Shown: piece by piece, positions 36,027 through 48,600 of the stretch | Layout: each line of letters begins with the position of its first letter | Position numbering within the stretch: the stretch's first letter is position 1 | DNA from: Hypericum androsaemum | Lineage: Eukaryota > Streptophyta > Magnoliopsida > Malpighiales > Hypericaceae | Assembly: GCA_963995505.1 (NCBI GenBank) | Contig: OZ023180.1 | Span: forward strand, 6,297,263 to 6,361,262 | Direction of reading: 5' to 3' | Length of the DNA stretch: 64,000 bases | Notes under the pieces: generated by a model | The model's database searches: none | Told to the model about the DNA's origin: nothing | The model's input: only the letters and a program-made list of their open reading frames with translations | Position numbers and translations under genes: made by a program

Positions 36027-37487
36027 TGTTAGGACAGCAGAAGCGTGAACACAGATACGTAGACACCCATAACAAATCGTAGTAGAAAGATAGGAGATAG
36101 ATAATACACGATATTACGTAGTTTTGTCAAATGATCTACATCCATGCGGCCAAGACGATCATCACTATATTATGTGAAGATACATGGTACACAAACAATA
36201 CGCGAGTGCTATGCCTCGAGCCTAAATATCTGTCTATAGTACCATGGCCAATTAAGCCAAGATCAAAGTCCAAAGAACTCCTAACCCCTACCCTCCTATT
36301 TATAGAGCACAAGCCTAATATGCTTTACAATAGGAATTAAAATTCTATTCTAGTTAGAATTCTGAGACAAATCTGAACAATCTCCACCTTGGACCAAATT
36401 CCAAAATCAATCATCTTTTCAAGCTTCTAGCTCATCTTCCACATCATACCATCTTCACGGTGTGCCTCTTCCAGTAAGCTTCATGATCAAACATATTAAG
36501 AGCCTCAATCTTGAAAATTCTACCTCGAATAGAATCTTCTACAAGTATCTCAATAATATATACTCACCTCGGGTCTTCCACTCTGAAGAACCAATACAAA
36601 TGGGAGAAAATTATTGTATGCATAAACCAAGAGTCTCAACATGCCTAAATCTCGTAGGCCAGCTTCAATCCCAGAAGCCCCAGCACAACCAGCCGAGTAT
36701 AGTGTACTCTCACACGGTAACTCTCAAACTATTTCTCAACCGACATAACAAACTCCACCTCCACGAAAAATCTCCAGCTTCATGTGGACACCGACTATTG
36801 AGGATACATCATTGGGAAAACATCAAGCTCAGTCTAAAATAGGAGATGAGAACACGAGCTTCAGGCCTTTACATCACCTTCGCGTGAACACCTTCTGGAC
36901 ACCAATCTTGGAATTTTTTACTAGCTGCAAGACTTTACATCACCTTGGCGTGAACACCTTTTGGACACCAAACTTGTTATTACACCTCACTCCACCATCC
37001 CTGTGGAAAACTAGGAGATACACTGCAAAATATGTGAGTCAAAATTAACAGATACTTGTACCAAATATCTGCCTTCGTCAACAAGTAACTGGTCCAAACA
37101 ACGTTCAAGTTATTCACACGATCCACATATTGGTCTAGTATAAAACGGCCACTCCATTACCGAACAACCATGAACCCAAACAAATCATAGGAGAGAGATA
37201 ATAGAGAGATGACACATGATATTGCGTGGTTCAGTCGAAAGACCTACATTCACGGGGTCGAGACTATCATTACTATATTATTTGGAGATAGTAGGTACAT
37301 AAGTCATAAGTGAGCGCTGTACCTCGAGCCTAAATCTGTGCCTATACTACCATGGTCAATTAAGCCAGGACCAAAAACTAAAGAACTCCTAAACCTTACT
37401 CTCATATTTACAAAGGACAAGTCCAATATGTTTTACAATAGGAATTAGAGTTCTATTTTAGCTAGAATTTTGGGACAAATCCTAACA
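36027..37487 (-). mobile_element. Short LTR element, reverse oriented, with two LTRs and a 0.8-kb interior
   Basis: LTR-like blocks at 36027-36378 and about 37160-37487 share 'tatgcctcgagcctaaat', 'accatggccaattaagcc', 'aaagaactcctaa' and 'tttacaataggaatta'. On the minus strand the LTR begins TGTTAGGATTTGTCC (37487) and the lower copy is preceded by aaggtggagat (36379-36390), a copia-type polypurine tract. The interior lacks pol domains and has a repeated 'tttacatcacctt..cgtgaacaccttctggacacc' unit (36869 and 36934). It is probably a deletion derivative or TRIM; no clear target duplication. Confidence 0.55.
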
Positions 37488-37493
37488 TGTGTC

Positions 37494-37633
37494 ATTTTCA
37501 TTCATAATATTTTTTTTGAAAGGTATATATTTACACCAAGTTACTCTTGACAGGGATCGAACAATGAACATATGTTAATTTATATACGTCTTGTACCGTT
37601 AGACCAAATGATCTTTAATTTTCATTCATAATA
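37494..37633 (-). mobile_element. tRNA-derived SINE with perfect 16-bp target duplication
   Basis: attttcattcataata occurs at 37494-37509 and 37618-37633. The 108 bases between, read on the minus strand, show tttggtctaacggta (A box), gttcgatccctg (B box) and an A-run tail at the 37510 side. Same family as the SINE at 34069-34170. It lies six bases from the end of the LTR element. Confidence 0.85.
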
Positions 37634-40600
37634 CTTGTATTCAAAACATAATAGAATTCAAGTTTTCTTGCTAATTGTATCAAACTCTTATGACTAGTAC
37701 TTGATATGTGTGAAGTTATATAATACGGAATTCAATGGAATTAGTTCGGTGACCATTTTGTTTTCGTACGGAAAGATGCATTATTAATTACTCTATGACA
37801 AAGTTACTTGACTATAGTCAAGGCAGACGTAAAGCTAACGATTACTACCAACACGGTTACTTGGTAAACTTCCTCTATGGTTATAGGCTCTAGAGAAAGT
37901 AATACTCTTAAGGTCCATCATAAAATTATCATTGTTAAAATCCTAGTTAATATTAAATTATACTTTTAGAGAGACCAATATAAAATCTTAATATATACCG
38001 GGTTATCCTAATTTTTTTGGTCAGTAAAAAAAGTGGCAAAGAGATAATATTACAAATTCTCACCAGAGTGAGATTTTTTTTCAAAATTTTTAGTTTCATT
38101 CGTTCAATTACTCTTAATTACGTATAAATTTTTGCCTGGGCAGCCTGTACTCATCGTTGAAATAAAAAAAAGGTTTTTGGCAAATTATATCCCACCACGT
38201 TTCAAAGATACGGGGCGGCTGGCTGAATCGTATTAATTAATTTAATTTTCACCTAAACATAATCGTTCTATATTAGTTCCCCTTTTATTGACTATCGTAC
38301 ATATGGAATGGAGTTTTCATCCCTCAAATTCTATTTTTTTCTTCTCGTGTCGTTTCACTAGAAACTTTTAAATGTATATTAAGCAGCGCCACCCAAGTGT
38401 TTGTTTCATAAGATTTAATTTCGTAGGATAGCTAGTTGTATCCTACACGTTAATCAATATTAATTTCGGAGATCCGATCATGCACACCTCGTTGATCAAA
38501 TAAAGCGGGCAGTTGATGACAAAGGCTGCGTTTTCTTTTTTTTCCCTTTTTTTTTGCGGCGGCTGATTATTTCCCACGTCGATTGAAGAAATAATATCTT
38601 CAATGAAGAAGCCTGATATGCCCTTGAGGAGTGTAAATCTGCATTATAAATATTGCCGTTAGCTAATTTGGACTAATTGAATTAGTTAATATTTAAAATA
38701 ATTGGACAAAATTGATGGTGCATTTTTAAACAACCCGACTCGTTGAGAAGTCAACAAATCAAGCAATTGATGGATATGGTTGATGTTGAATTGGCAACAC
38801 CCGGAACGGTGCGGCCATGCCTTTATTTTAGTCGTATTCGACTTCGGTTGGAAGAACTCCGGAAAATTAAAGCGGAAATTTAATTCAGGTTGCCCTACAA
38901 AAAGCAGTGGGGCTCAAGAAAAATACTAGTCCATCTCGACTAACAACAAAAAAATATGGCAATATTTGGATAAGTTGGATAAATGACACGAAATCAACGG
39001 GGGCAGTTTTTTTAAAAAAGTTGAAAATTTATCACAAAGGCACGGTTGCAATTGGTTTGACCATAAAGTTGAAAAATCTTGGGAGATATGGCCAATAAAC
39101 TTCAGGTGTCACATTCTTCTTCGTTGTCATTGTAAAATAATTGGCCCCTGCTCTTGATCGAAGAGCTCAAGTTTTCCACGCATGCAATTTGTTAACTTGA
39201 CTTGGTCAGTGGGTCAATGTTGATTTTACTCCATCTGGACAATGAAATAAAATGGGTCATTTTTTTATCCTAACAAATTGATATCCAGATATTTATTATA
39301 CGAACTAATTCATATTTGAGTTAAACATGATATCGAATGAAAATAAAAAAAAGTCTTACTAAATTTTTATAATGTTGCAACTTTTTTTTAAAACGATGTC
39401 GAAACATCTAGTTAAATAGTTCAAATTGATAAAGTGTTGGTGCTGCTCAATTGATCATTTCCCTACCAAAGTCCAGAAGCATGGGAAGATGATTTCCTGT
39501 CTCCATGATGTGATACGGTACGGCGTCCCGTTAATGTACAAAATATGGTTCAAATTAAGTTGGGGACCAAATTAGAGCGGCACCAAGGGAAAATGGACCT
39601 ATCTTTTAATTACGTGAAAAGTTTTGTGCCATCCGTTCATTTATAGATAATCATCGATATACAGCCTACCATGTTCTCATCATTGTCTTAAAATTGGTTA
39701 GTACAATAGATTTATTTGTAAGCATAAAAAAGCTGCCAACTTATTATTTGTTATTTAAAAATTTTGGGTTAGATATGAATATTCTAATATGACATCAAAA
39801 GAAATAGAACCTATTCTCTGAATCTATATTATTACTCGCACGATCTTTCGTGTTACTTCACGTTAATAAAGTCAAAATTCGTGCAAATTCTGACCTGAGA
39901 GACTTTATTTAACATGACATGTTGGTATTACTCTTTATTTATAAGTATCGAAAATTCACGGATTCTTTTTTTTTTTTCCGAATCAGATGGCGTCAAATAT
40001 GGATCTAAATAAATTTCAAAATAATTATGATCTAAACTTTATTTGAGTGGAATATGCTATGGTCAGGACATTATCCTGTATCCCTGAAAAAAAGGACATT
40101 ATCCTGTATGATCTGGACATTTTCTTACAACCCATTGACCAGCACGTTTCTCATAGGAAAGCCCGGTCCGTTAATGACAGCCCAAGGACTTCAATTATGG
40201 ATCTAAATTTTGTTCAGTCGTCCTTTTTCTTCCGAAACGACAGCGTCTCGCGTCGACAAGCAGGTGAGAATTGAGATTGAGTGCATTCGTGGAAATAATA
40301 TCCTTTTTCTATTTTGTACGGGGGCCCGAAAGTTTTGTTATCGCGTGGCCTATTATCCTTTTTTTTCTCGCATGATTAATTTTGGGCCTCTTTTTTAAAA
40401 ATGTGTGGCCTTTTCCCGTTTGGCCATTTAACTTAATGAGGTGATATTACGTTAAAAGTCTCTTATGAACCAACAACAACTTATATATCACGAATTATTT
40501 TGTTCTAGTTTATTATGAAGTTTTGAATTTGATTTTTTTAAATAAAATTATATTAAATAATTATTGAAAGAGTTTTAACACCTTTCAAAGTTTTAATTAA

Positions 40601-40910
40601 ATATTTAAATTAGTTGATCCAGTTTATCAGATAGGAAAAAACATAGAAGCCCCAAAGATAGGATTTCGGAAGATGCGATTTTAGTTCCCTGTCAATTGCC
40701 ATATTTATTAGCCTTAGTTCCCAACTGCAGTTAGTTGTGGGGATTTTAGATTTTGTAACTATTTTCATTTTTTCTCTAATCTGTAACACTAATACTGACT
40801 TTAATTCTGATAAAAAAATATTTTACATAAAATGAACATTGAAATAATTTACTTTTTTTTCTATATTTCATATCTAACATATAATGGGGACCCGTCGAGA
40901 GGACCGGTAT
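37634..40910. other. AT-rich intergenic DNA, no supported gene
   Basis: I read all frames and saw only short ORFs without recognisable content (for example 38907-39098, 40047-40274). No RNA gene or clear element boundary seen. Confidence 0.45.
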
Positions 40911-41046
40911 GGCCCTGTTTGGTAAAATATTTTTAAGTGGTAGATGGTAGTTTTGAGGTAGATTAGGAGTCTACCTGTTTGATGAAACTAGTAAATTATA
41001 ATCTACTAGTAGTTTATAAATAATTTTGAGGACATAAAGAGATAAA

Positions 41047-41364
41047 AGATATCATTTAGCTGAATATCAACATGGTCGTCAATCAAGAGAACATAAAGAG
41101 TTTTTCAATCAATTACACTCTTCTCTTAGAAGTTGCATTGAACGAACTTTTGGAGTATGGAAAGCCAGGTAAAAAATAGTACATGTCATGCCTTCATTCT
41201 CATTTAAGACGTAGAGAGATATTGTTATTGCTACGATGGACCTTCATAATTATGTTGGATTGAATTTCTCAGAATATGCAATTTTGACAAGATTTGCTGA
41301 AAATTCATCATTCACGCTCTCCAATCAATTAGGTGATATTGAGATATCTGAATCAACAATATAA
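41047..41364 (+). pseudogene. PIF/Harbinger transposase (DDE_Tnp_4) C-terminal fragment
   Basis: RYHLAEYQHGRQSREHKEFF, then HSSLRSCIERTFGVWKAR, then IVIATMDLHNYV: the conserved 'LRN-IER-FG-K' block that carries the last part of the catalytic domain, and the 'ATMALHNY' block. Two in-frame stops (TAA after KAR, TAG in 'KT*REI') and no upstream catalytic aspartates. Confidence 0.75.
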
Positions 41365-41533
41365 AACTAGTAAAGATCAAGGATCATTGCAGATGCATGT
41401 ATTAAGAGATCAAGATTTGCTGAAAATTCATCATTCACGCTCTCCAATCAATTAGGTGATATTGAGATATCTGAATCAACAATATAAAACTAGTAAAGAT
41501 CAAGGATTATTGCAGATGCATGTATTAAGAGAT
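41288..41533. repeat. 123-bp tandem duplication
   Basis: 41288-41410 and 41411-41533 differ at about one position (ggatcatt against ggattatt). It starts inside the transposase remnant and includes its stop. Confidence 0.92.
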
Positions 41534-41993
41534 CAAATTGTTTTTAGTTTGATGTAATTATAAGAATTAGAATAAATGATAATGCAATATTCTTTTAACA
41601 TATTGTAATAAATATTGACATGGTTGTTATTGTTATTCTTATTTTATTCTCCAACCAAATGTAAGAAATTCATATATGTAATTAATTAACCATTTGTCCT
41701 TTATCAAAATATTTATTTTTAGAAATATAAATAAGACCATTTCTCCTTTATCGAAATATTTTTTAGAAATATAAATAAGTAATATATTAAATTATTAATA
41801 TTTTGACTTAAATAAATAATTTAGATTATTTTATTTAAGCTTAATTTAAAAATTAATAATCAATTTAACCAAAATATATAATATACTAAATCGAATCTGA
41901 TATCTGCTAGTTGATTTTACCAAACGCATTCTTGAATCTACTATCTACTCCTAATCTGTAATCTACTCCTAATCTATTTTGCCAAAGACGATC

Positions 41994-42614
41994 ATAGTTA
42001 TGAATAAATCGAGACACAATCCTCAAACTTCAACTACCCCATTTGGTTCCCCTAAAAAAAAAACTACCCCATTTAGTCAATATCTGTATTCTCATTGAAT
42101 TTTTTTATAAGAGGATATTTACAATTTTCTTTGGAAATAAATGTGCGGAATAAATTCGAAATCTGAAAATTCAAAGTTAATAATGAAACGGTCTTAATTT
42201 TCAATGTCTTTTCTCATAAGCATATTGTTGATGAGGTGCACCTGAAATTTAGAGCCCTCTTGAGTTAAGATCTTACGAATAAAAAATAGATTATTGAGTG
42301 TGTTACTCCTAACAGAGTCGAACATTACCAAAAGTTCACAAAAAATACTATCATGAAATTGAATTTTTTATTTAAGAAAGTGTCCAATAACAACAAAACT
42401 GAAGTGCATTTCTCTACACTAAATCTTTACCATTTGGGTCGTATTGTTCAGCGGCCAAAAAATAAGACGTGCACTACAAAAAGAGCAACAAAAAACTAAA
42501 CAAAGTGAAGAATCTAAACAAATTGTACAGGACAGGGGGGGAGAAAAAAAGTCAACCAATAAAAGTTTTCCTTCAACCGAAATTAAAGAGAGTTGGAAAA
42601 AAGAAAGCCAAAGA
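41994..42614. other. Intergenic and RING gene 3' region
   Basis: The part nearest 42614 is the probable 3' UTR of the RING gene. Plus-strand frames here are antisense to it. Confidence 0.45.
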
Positions 42615-43118
42615 CTAGAAGATGTCGAGGACGTCGAGGATGGAGCGGTTACAAACGGGGCAGGAGCCGCGGTTGAGCCAGAGCTCACGGGAGCAGACTC
42701 TACAGAAGGCGTGGCCGCAGGGGATAAAAGCCGCGCCCTTGCTCCTCTCCATGCACACGCAGCAGCTCCAGTCCCCCCCGGCCTCCCCGTGGTGGGCCCC
42801 GCCCGCCAGATCCACGCCTTCCGTCTCCTTGATCAGCCGCATCAGGCTCTTCGTGGCCGGCCCCGAGCTCCGTTCCCTCGCCAGCGCCATCGCCAGGTTC
42901 ATACCCCCGCCCGTCGCGGCGGGTGGGCCCGCCGCCTCCTCCTCCAACTCGTCTTCCTCGTCGTCGTCGTCGTGGATGATGGTGACGGCGAGGGGGTCGT
43001 CGCTGCTGCGATCGCCCCCGGGGCTCCACGTGGCGCAGCAGCAGCCACCGAGGCCCTTGAAGGACAGCCTCTGCTTGAGATTCCTCCTCCACCCCGTCAT
43101 CGCATCTACGCCGTTCAT
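42615..43118 (-). CDS. C3HC4 RING-finger protein, probable E3 ubiquitin ligase, 167 residues
   Basis: Likely an E3 ubiquitin ligase acting with an E2 enzyme in the cytosol or nucleus; its substrate is unknown. I start at the ATG at 43118 (MNGVDAMTGWRRNLKQR); the frame is open further upstream but reads like a T-rich leader, and an ATG six codons later (43100) is also possible. Layout: basic N terminus (residues 8-22), Cys cluster at 26-28, acidic run at 50-61, conserved helix MNLAMALARERS (73-84), then a C-terminal RING with C119-X2-C122-X11-C134-X-H136-X2-C139-X2-C142-X10-C153-X2-C156. All eight zinc ligands are present. Single exon. Confidence 0.88.
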   Translation of the reverse strand: MNGVDAMTGWRRNLKQRLSFKGLGGCCCATWSPGGDRSSDDPLAVTIIHDDDDEEDELEEEAAGPPAATGGGMNLAMALARERSSGPATKSLMRLIKETEGVDLAGGAHHGEAGGDWSCCVCMERSKGAAFIPCGHAFCRVCSRELWLNRGSCPVCNRSILDVLDIF

Positions 43119-44802
43119 CTTCTTACAAACCAAAACAAAAAAAAAATCAAATAACCGAATACATAAACCAATCGCGAATTTCGCAGAAAGAAGCAATAAA
43201 ATAAACGGAGGAGGAGGTGAGGAAGAGTAAGAGTGGAAGAGGAAGAGGAAGGGAACCAACCGCAATCAAATTCTACGAAATTGGCGCACCTTTCGCCTTT
43301 AACAAGCCGGTTTCTCACCTGTGGGTCCACATTTAAATTCGATCTCAATCGGATCTTATTTTATAGATCATTTTCTCGATAATATTTTTTAGTTCGTGAA
43401 ATAAGAATAAAGACTTTCGCACTGAATCCCATTGCGACATCTCTCCTCAATATATCAATTATATATAACAGATTTATTGGTTTGATGCGGTGCCGTATAG
43501 CGGATTTTAGCCGTTCACGGCCCGGCCGCTCGTCTCTCTCAACCCCCGACAATGTTTGACTTCCTTGTAAATGACCACATTGCCCCTCAAATATTCTCCG
43601 TATCCCTTTGAATTTGATAGATTAATGGAATTATAATGACAATGAACGAGGGCATTATTGCTCCTAGAATCTAACTCGAGTGATAAAGGATGGTAACGGA
43701 ATTTGAGATTGAAGTTTAAGATCAGATTTTAAAACATTAGAAGGAATAAAATTCAACTTTTAAAAAAGATCAACGGTCTGCTCAATTAGATTGACAGGGT
43801 GAGCACAAGTCAGGTCCAACCCGAAAAATCGGATCGAATTGAATCGACTACGAAGATTCAAAGAAAATTACTAGTTTAAAGAAAAGTCAGGTCGAACGAA
43901 ATTCTCACCTCTGAATTAATAGAATGAACTAACAAGTGTAATTTACATCTTCAGAATGGTCACATCAAATTGTCAACAAGCAACAGTTTGGCATCCCCTT
44001 GGACCAAAAAAGAAAGTGTTTTCCTTTTCAAAGTCAAAAGCCAAGATGCCCGGGGGATTCTTGATCAATGATTACCTCTCTAAATAGATTAGAGACCCCT
44101 CCGCCAGGCCCACATCGTTTGGACTTCACAATTAAAAGAATTATGGAATCTATAATGACTACACAAAGGAACAACAAAACTTACCCTTTTTCTATATTCA
44201 GCATTCCAATCATTGAAGGATCAGCAACTTAGAATTTGAAGTCAAATTTTGCGGGCGGCCAAAATTGGTCTGGACGATGACTTGCAACGGATCTTGTGTG
44301 CTCTCTCGCATGGGGATTTCCGGCTCCACAAACACAGTAACGGACCGAAATCTGTACGCTAATGTGCATCAGCATGAGCCGTGGAGTATTGCGCTAATAG
44401 CACAAGATGAATTATATCAACTCATACAAGAAAATGTCTCCCGTATATCAATCGAGGCTCAACTATCTCATCCCGAATTCATATTCTGCTCATAACGGTC
44501 TGCTTTTTTTGGTTGCAATCTCGCAGATGGAACGACTCGCAGACCTGCCTTTGTCACTAGCCCTATAATTTATCGTAAGCAAATATTTCGAGCCATGGAT
44601 TCGGACTAGAGCATGAAGTTATGCTTGATACTTGAAGTTAACTATGCTATCTGATCTTGACAGTGCAAAAAAGGAACAACAAGAGTGAATGAGACAGCAA
44701 TATTTCAAGCTACTGTGTAAGAGAAATCAATGGATGGGTTCCTGGATAGTATCATGTTAAACCACAACTAAAAGTCCAATTGGAAAAGGAACTTACCATC
44801 AG
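43119..44802. other. Upstream of RING gene; no further gene supported
   Basis: 43119-43350 is the RING leader and promoter side. 44265-44495 has an open plus-strand frame of 76 codons without recognisable content. The rest is AT-rich. Confidence 0.4.
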
Positions 44803-45540
44803 TTAATTTTCTCCAAGATTAGATATAGCTGATTTCCTCAACCTTGTTGCAGCAGTTTCAAATCCTGGAATATCGGTGCAAAGAATATCAATAATGATCA
44901 AGGGAATGGCATAATAGGAATATTTTCAAGTAGAATGCTCTGAGCATCAGTTGTTCTAACATACCAATGTAAATCCTTAAGCAATTGGATATCAGCTGCT
45001 AAGGGCAACAAGCTCCATCGACCAGATCCACCATTTAATGATTCGCCTCCTTCAAAACTTGCTGTTGCAGGTTGATTACTGTAGCTGCCGGTTACGCTAG
45101 AGGTGCTGCAGAAGGAAAAGTTCAAAGAATATCACATGCTAAATAGTGCTTTTGAAAGATTCTCCAACCTTAACCCAAGCAGCAAGGACCTAAACATTGA
45201 TCAAAGTGAACAATGCTCTACTAAACTAGTCACGATATTATGATGCACTCAACAGGGTCCAATTCTGTGTTTCAGAAATGGATTACTATATGTCCCATTT
45301 TGATTTAGTCGAGGTATGGTGCAACTTGTACAACGTAGTGCTCAAATATCCTTATACAACCAAGGGTTGCATGCAAATTTCCAATTACAACTTGCATTTT
45401 GGTAATATCTCATAGGCAACTAATTCTTTCATAGCAATCATCAAGCTCTCAAAAACCTCAATAGGAGGGGCATTACTGTACCTAGAAGCAGATGAGGACA
45501 AGCATTGGATTACTGGCCCCATCAAAGCATAGGACCTCAG
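44803..45540 (-). CDS. Chain of phase-compatible exons, identity unknown (3' gene fragment or alternative 3' end)
   Basis: Reading 45482-45540 (LRSYALMGPVIQCLSSSAS), 44965-45105 (TSSVTGSYSNQPATA ... RWSLLPLAADIQLLKDLHW) and 44803-44842 (LRKSAISNLGEN, stop) on the minus strand, splice phases agree and stops are avoided; the first two junctions have good GT/AG sites (tag/gtacag, ctgcag, g/gtatgt), the last acceptor is poor. The sequence looks protein-like (a hydrophobic helical stretch followed by a Ser/Gly-rich linker), but I do not recognise it. It begins only 94 bases after the stop of the NTPase gene, so no room for its own 5' exons is left. It could be a broken gene, an alternative 3' end of the NTPase transcript, or chance. 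Confidence 0.35.
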
Positions 45541-45634
45541 CTATATCCTGTTGAAAATCAAAGCCGAGTCACTTGAAAGAATGTCCTGGGATTCTCTAAA
45601 CATAAAGGAAAGGCTTCTGATTCAAAACATACAG

Positions 45635-48600
45635 TTATATCTTAGCGTAGCCAATCTCAAGCATCAAATGACGATAGTAGCGACCGCGTATGACTCTATG
45701 CCACAAATAGCCGATTCTGTTAAGGAAACTCATTTCCAGCCGTTTCTGAACAAGCCTGCAACCAACCATCGGCCAGGTGTATATGAAGATACAGAATTTG
45801 TTTTCCATATAGAATGACATACTTTTGAATATCACGTACCATCTGACAAGGCACCGCTGGATACCTCTAGACAAGGGACGAATAAAGGATGGATCTCGCT
45901 GAGCATAGAGCAAACCAACCTAAGAGGAAGAAGATGAAATCTTTAAGACCAATGAACTAAACTAGACATCAGATACAAGCATATGAAAGTGACAGATGAT
46001 AATATTATCAACTTCAATCTGCTCTTTCTTGAATTTATTATGATACAAATAGGTTGTTAATTAAACAGGCTCAAAAGCCTATGTTTGTGCCAAATTTTGC
46101 TCAACAATCACAAAATATATGTTTTTGTTCAAAATATGTCTGCTGGTATAACAAATAAGAAAATTGTGTGCGCTAGATTGTACTTTGTTTGCTAAAATAT
46201 AATCTAAAGTTATCCTTTTCAGAAATGATTGTGTCGAAGTCAAACAGATAATCATGTCATATAAAAAAATCTCTAATGAATTCTACTAGCATTCGTGATT
46301 GTGAAAAGTGACTACCTCCAACAATGCACCCGTGCATGGGTCATCAAAGATTTCCAAACTACAATCAGCAAAATAATTAACCTGCATAGATCGGAGGAAA
46401 TATTTCTTAATCAGGATTTGGTCAGAAAAAAAGGGGTTCTAAAAGTCTGAAAAGTTTTCAATAGAATGTAGCAGCTGTAGGCATAATTCCCCTGTTTGCA
46501 TTATGTCATTTGGTTACACAAACAGACAACCTATCAACAGAAAGCAAGGATGCTTCGAGATTATAACAAAAAACACATATTTAATATCCATTTACTACCT
46601 ATCTCCTCCTGACAAGCTTAGTAACAGAGAATAAAACCAAACTTTTGGGGGGTAAGCTTCAAGTATATGCCATACATACAAAACATTAGGAAGAAAGAAC
46701 CGCCACAAGACCTATCATTAGTAAATATGTGATATAAAATAAAATGGTATGCAAGTACTTCATTGTCCAGCCAACAGGAACATCTTACCCCAAATTCTGT
46801 ATTCACTAGACACTGGACAAAATCCATCAGTTGAAGCTGAGCCCACCCCGAGTTCAAATTAGGGTCATCAGTTTTTGGAGGATGCCTCCAAGGCGCTCCA
46901 AAACGCAGTCTATCACTGGGAATTCTTTTGTCTCGTGCATCCTTGGCAAACTTCTGTAAGAAATTCGATGCTTTGTCCATGGCAGGGTTCACAACAGAAA
47001 CCTGAAGCACAGTATCAATTGATACACGCTACACAAATTCAGCAAGGAAACTCAACGGACAGAAACTCCAAGTTGCCAAGCTAACATGTCGGACACCATA
47101 AGTTCATTGTATCACTTAATGAAATCATAAAAATAACATAATCATTTCACTGCCATTAGTTTGGTTTCGTAATAGATAAGTCAGTCAGATTTGAAGCATC
47201 GGAAATCACAATTTTAGGATGCTCTAGATAAGAAAACAATGTCCAACTTTTGAAGTGGTTACACATTAATATGAGAACTAGCACAGCAAGGATATAGCTG
47301 AGAACAAGCCGCATATAAATTCAAGAAAAGTTAAATGGTAACTTATTGCTCATTTTGAGACTTGCCTGCAAATGAGCCAAATATGCATCCAAAATATCCT
47401 CAAATGTGCTAGTCTTGTCTTCAATCACCCTGCAATAGATAACAGTCACATCTTTAACATCCACTTGACACAGTAAAAAGAAATTGGCTGATGTGACAGA
47501 TAGAATCGCTATTTGGTCATGAAATTGCAGCAATATGATTTTCAACATTAGATAAAAAACAATGCAGCCAGATTCAAATTACCAATACATAGAAAAAGAT
47601 TATATACAATCATATATCCACTAGTTTATAAGTGCTACACAGAAATGGAAATGAGTTTCGTACTTATAAGCTGGGTAAAGAAATAAGCATGCATCCATCA
47701 CCAGGCGAATGTGGAAAAGAATGAACCTCAAAGTCTCAGACAGATAATGTGTATGTGTAATATAAATCAAAGAACTTCTGGAAAAGCATTGATTCTCACT
47801 TCACATAATAGCTGCTTTGTTTGAGTGCATAGAGCTCAGACAAATGTCGAGGGCTTGATCCGAGCAAGTTCGCGATTACCTTCCACTGCAATTTACCATA
47901 TTAAAAGGTGAAATCTCATAAATAACTAATCTCATGGTACAGCCAGTGTAACCAATCAACCACTTCCCGGAGAAGTCTGGACTAATTCCAGACCATTATA
48001 AAAAAAACTTTGTGAATTCCTCCTCACAATAGCACTTCGACAGGCAACATAAAAAGGTTAGCAACGAAAAAAATCCCTCACCTCTGACTCACTAAAATAA
48101 TCAGGGACCATATGCAATTTAGCTTCTTGCGGGGTCCATCCAAAATTCTACAGAAAAAAAGAGAGTTAAATATCAAAAACCATGGTTTGCAATAAAGCTA
48201 ATGTAATAACACCATTTTCTTGACAGCAATGGCGTCTTCAAGAAAGCAGAAACAATAAATCAGGAAACAGTAGAGAAAGTAGCAATTTAAGTTGATGTCA
48301 TGATGTGTATTACTTTTAGCTGATAAACTATATTCTGCTTTAAAATAAGTTTTCCTATTTACACGAATTCTCGTAATGACATAAAGAGATGCATATTAAC
48401 CCAACTGTAAATTCTCGGAGCATCTTCATGCAAAACTGGCCTTGCGTGCAAACTGAGAAAGCACATTTCTAATTTCTGAGCATCGAGGAAAACAATTGAG
48501 GAGAAGAAGTCCAGGAAGCAGAAAAAAAGCTTCAGATCTTCTCAAGGAGAAACAGGCAGGTTTTATGCTCATTAAGAAACAGACTACTGTCTGTGTTTGA

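Larger units (their letters stand above)
40911..41993 (+). mobile_element. PIF/Harbinger derivative with transposase tail
   Basis: Termini ggccctgtttggtaaaat (left) and, inverted, gatcgtctttggcaaaat (right), each followed inward by inverted tagattaggagt words (40966; 41941-41980). The interior encodes the end of a DDE_Tnp_4 transposase. At 1.08 kb it is an internal deletion product. The target duplication is not clear (tat on the left, ata on the right). Confidence 0.65.

Noticed and set aside
42444..43230. Long plus-strand frames (up to 236 codons) opposite the RING gene
   Set aside because: Antisense shadows of a GC-rich coding region; the minus strand has an intact C3HC4 domain.
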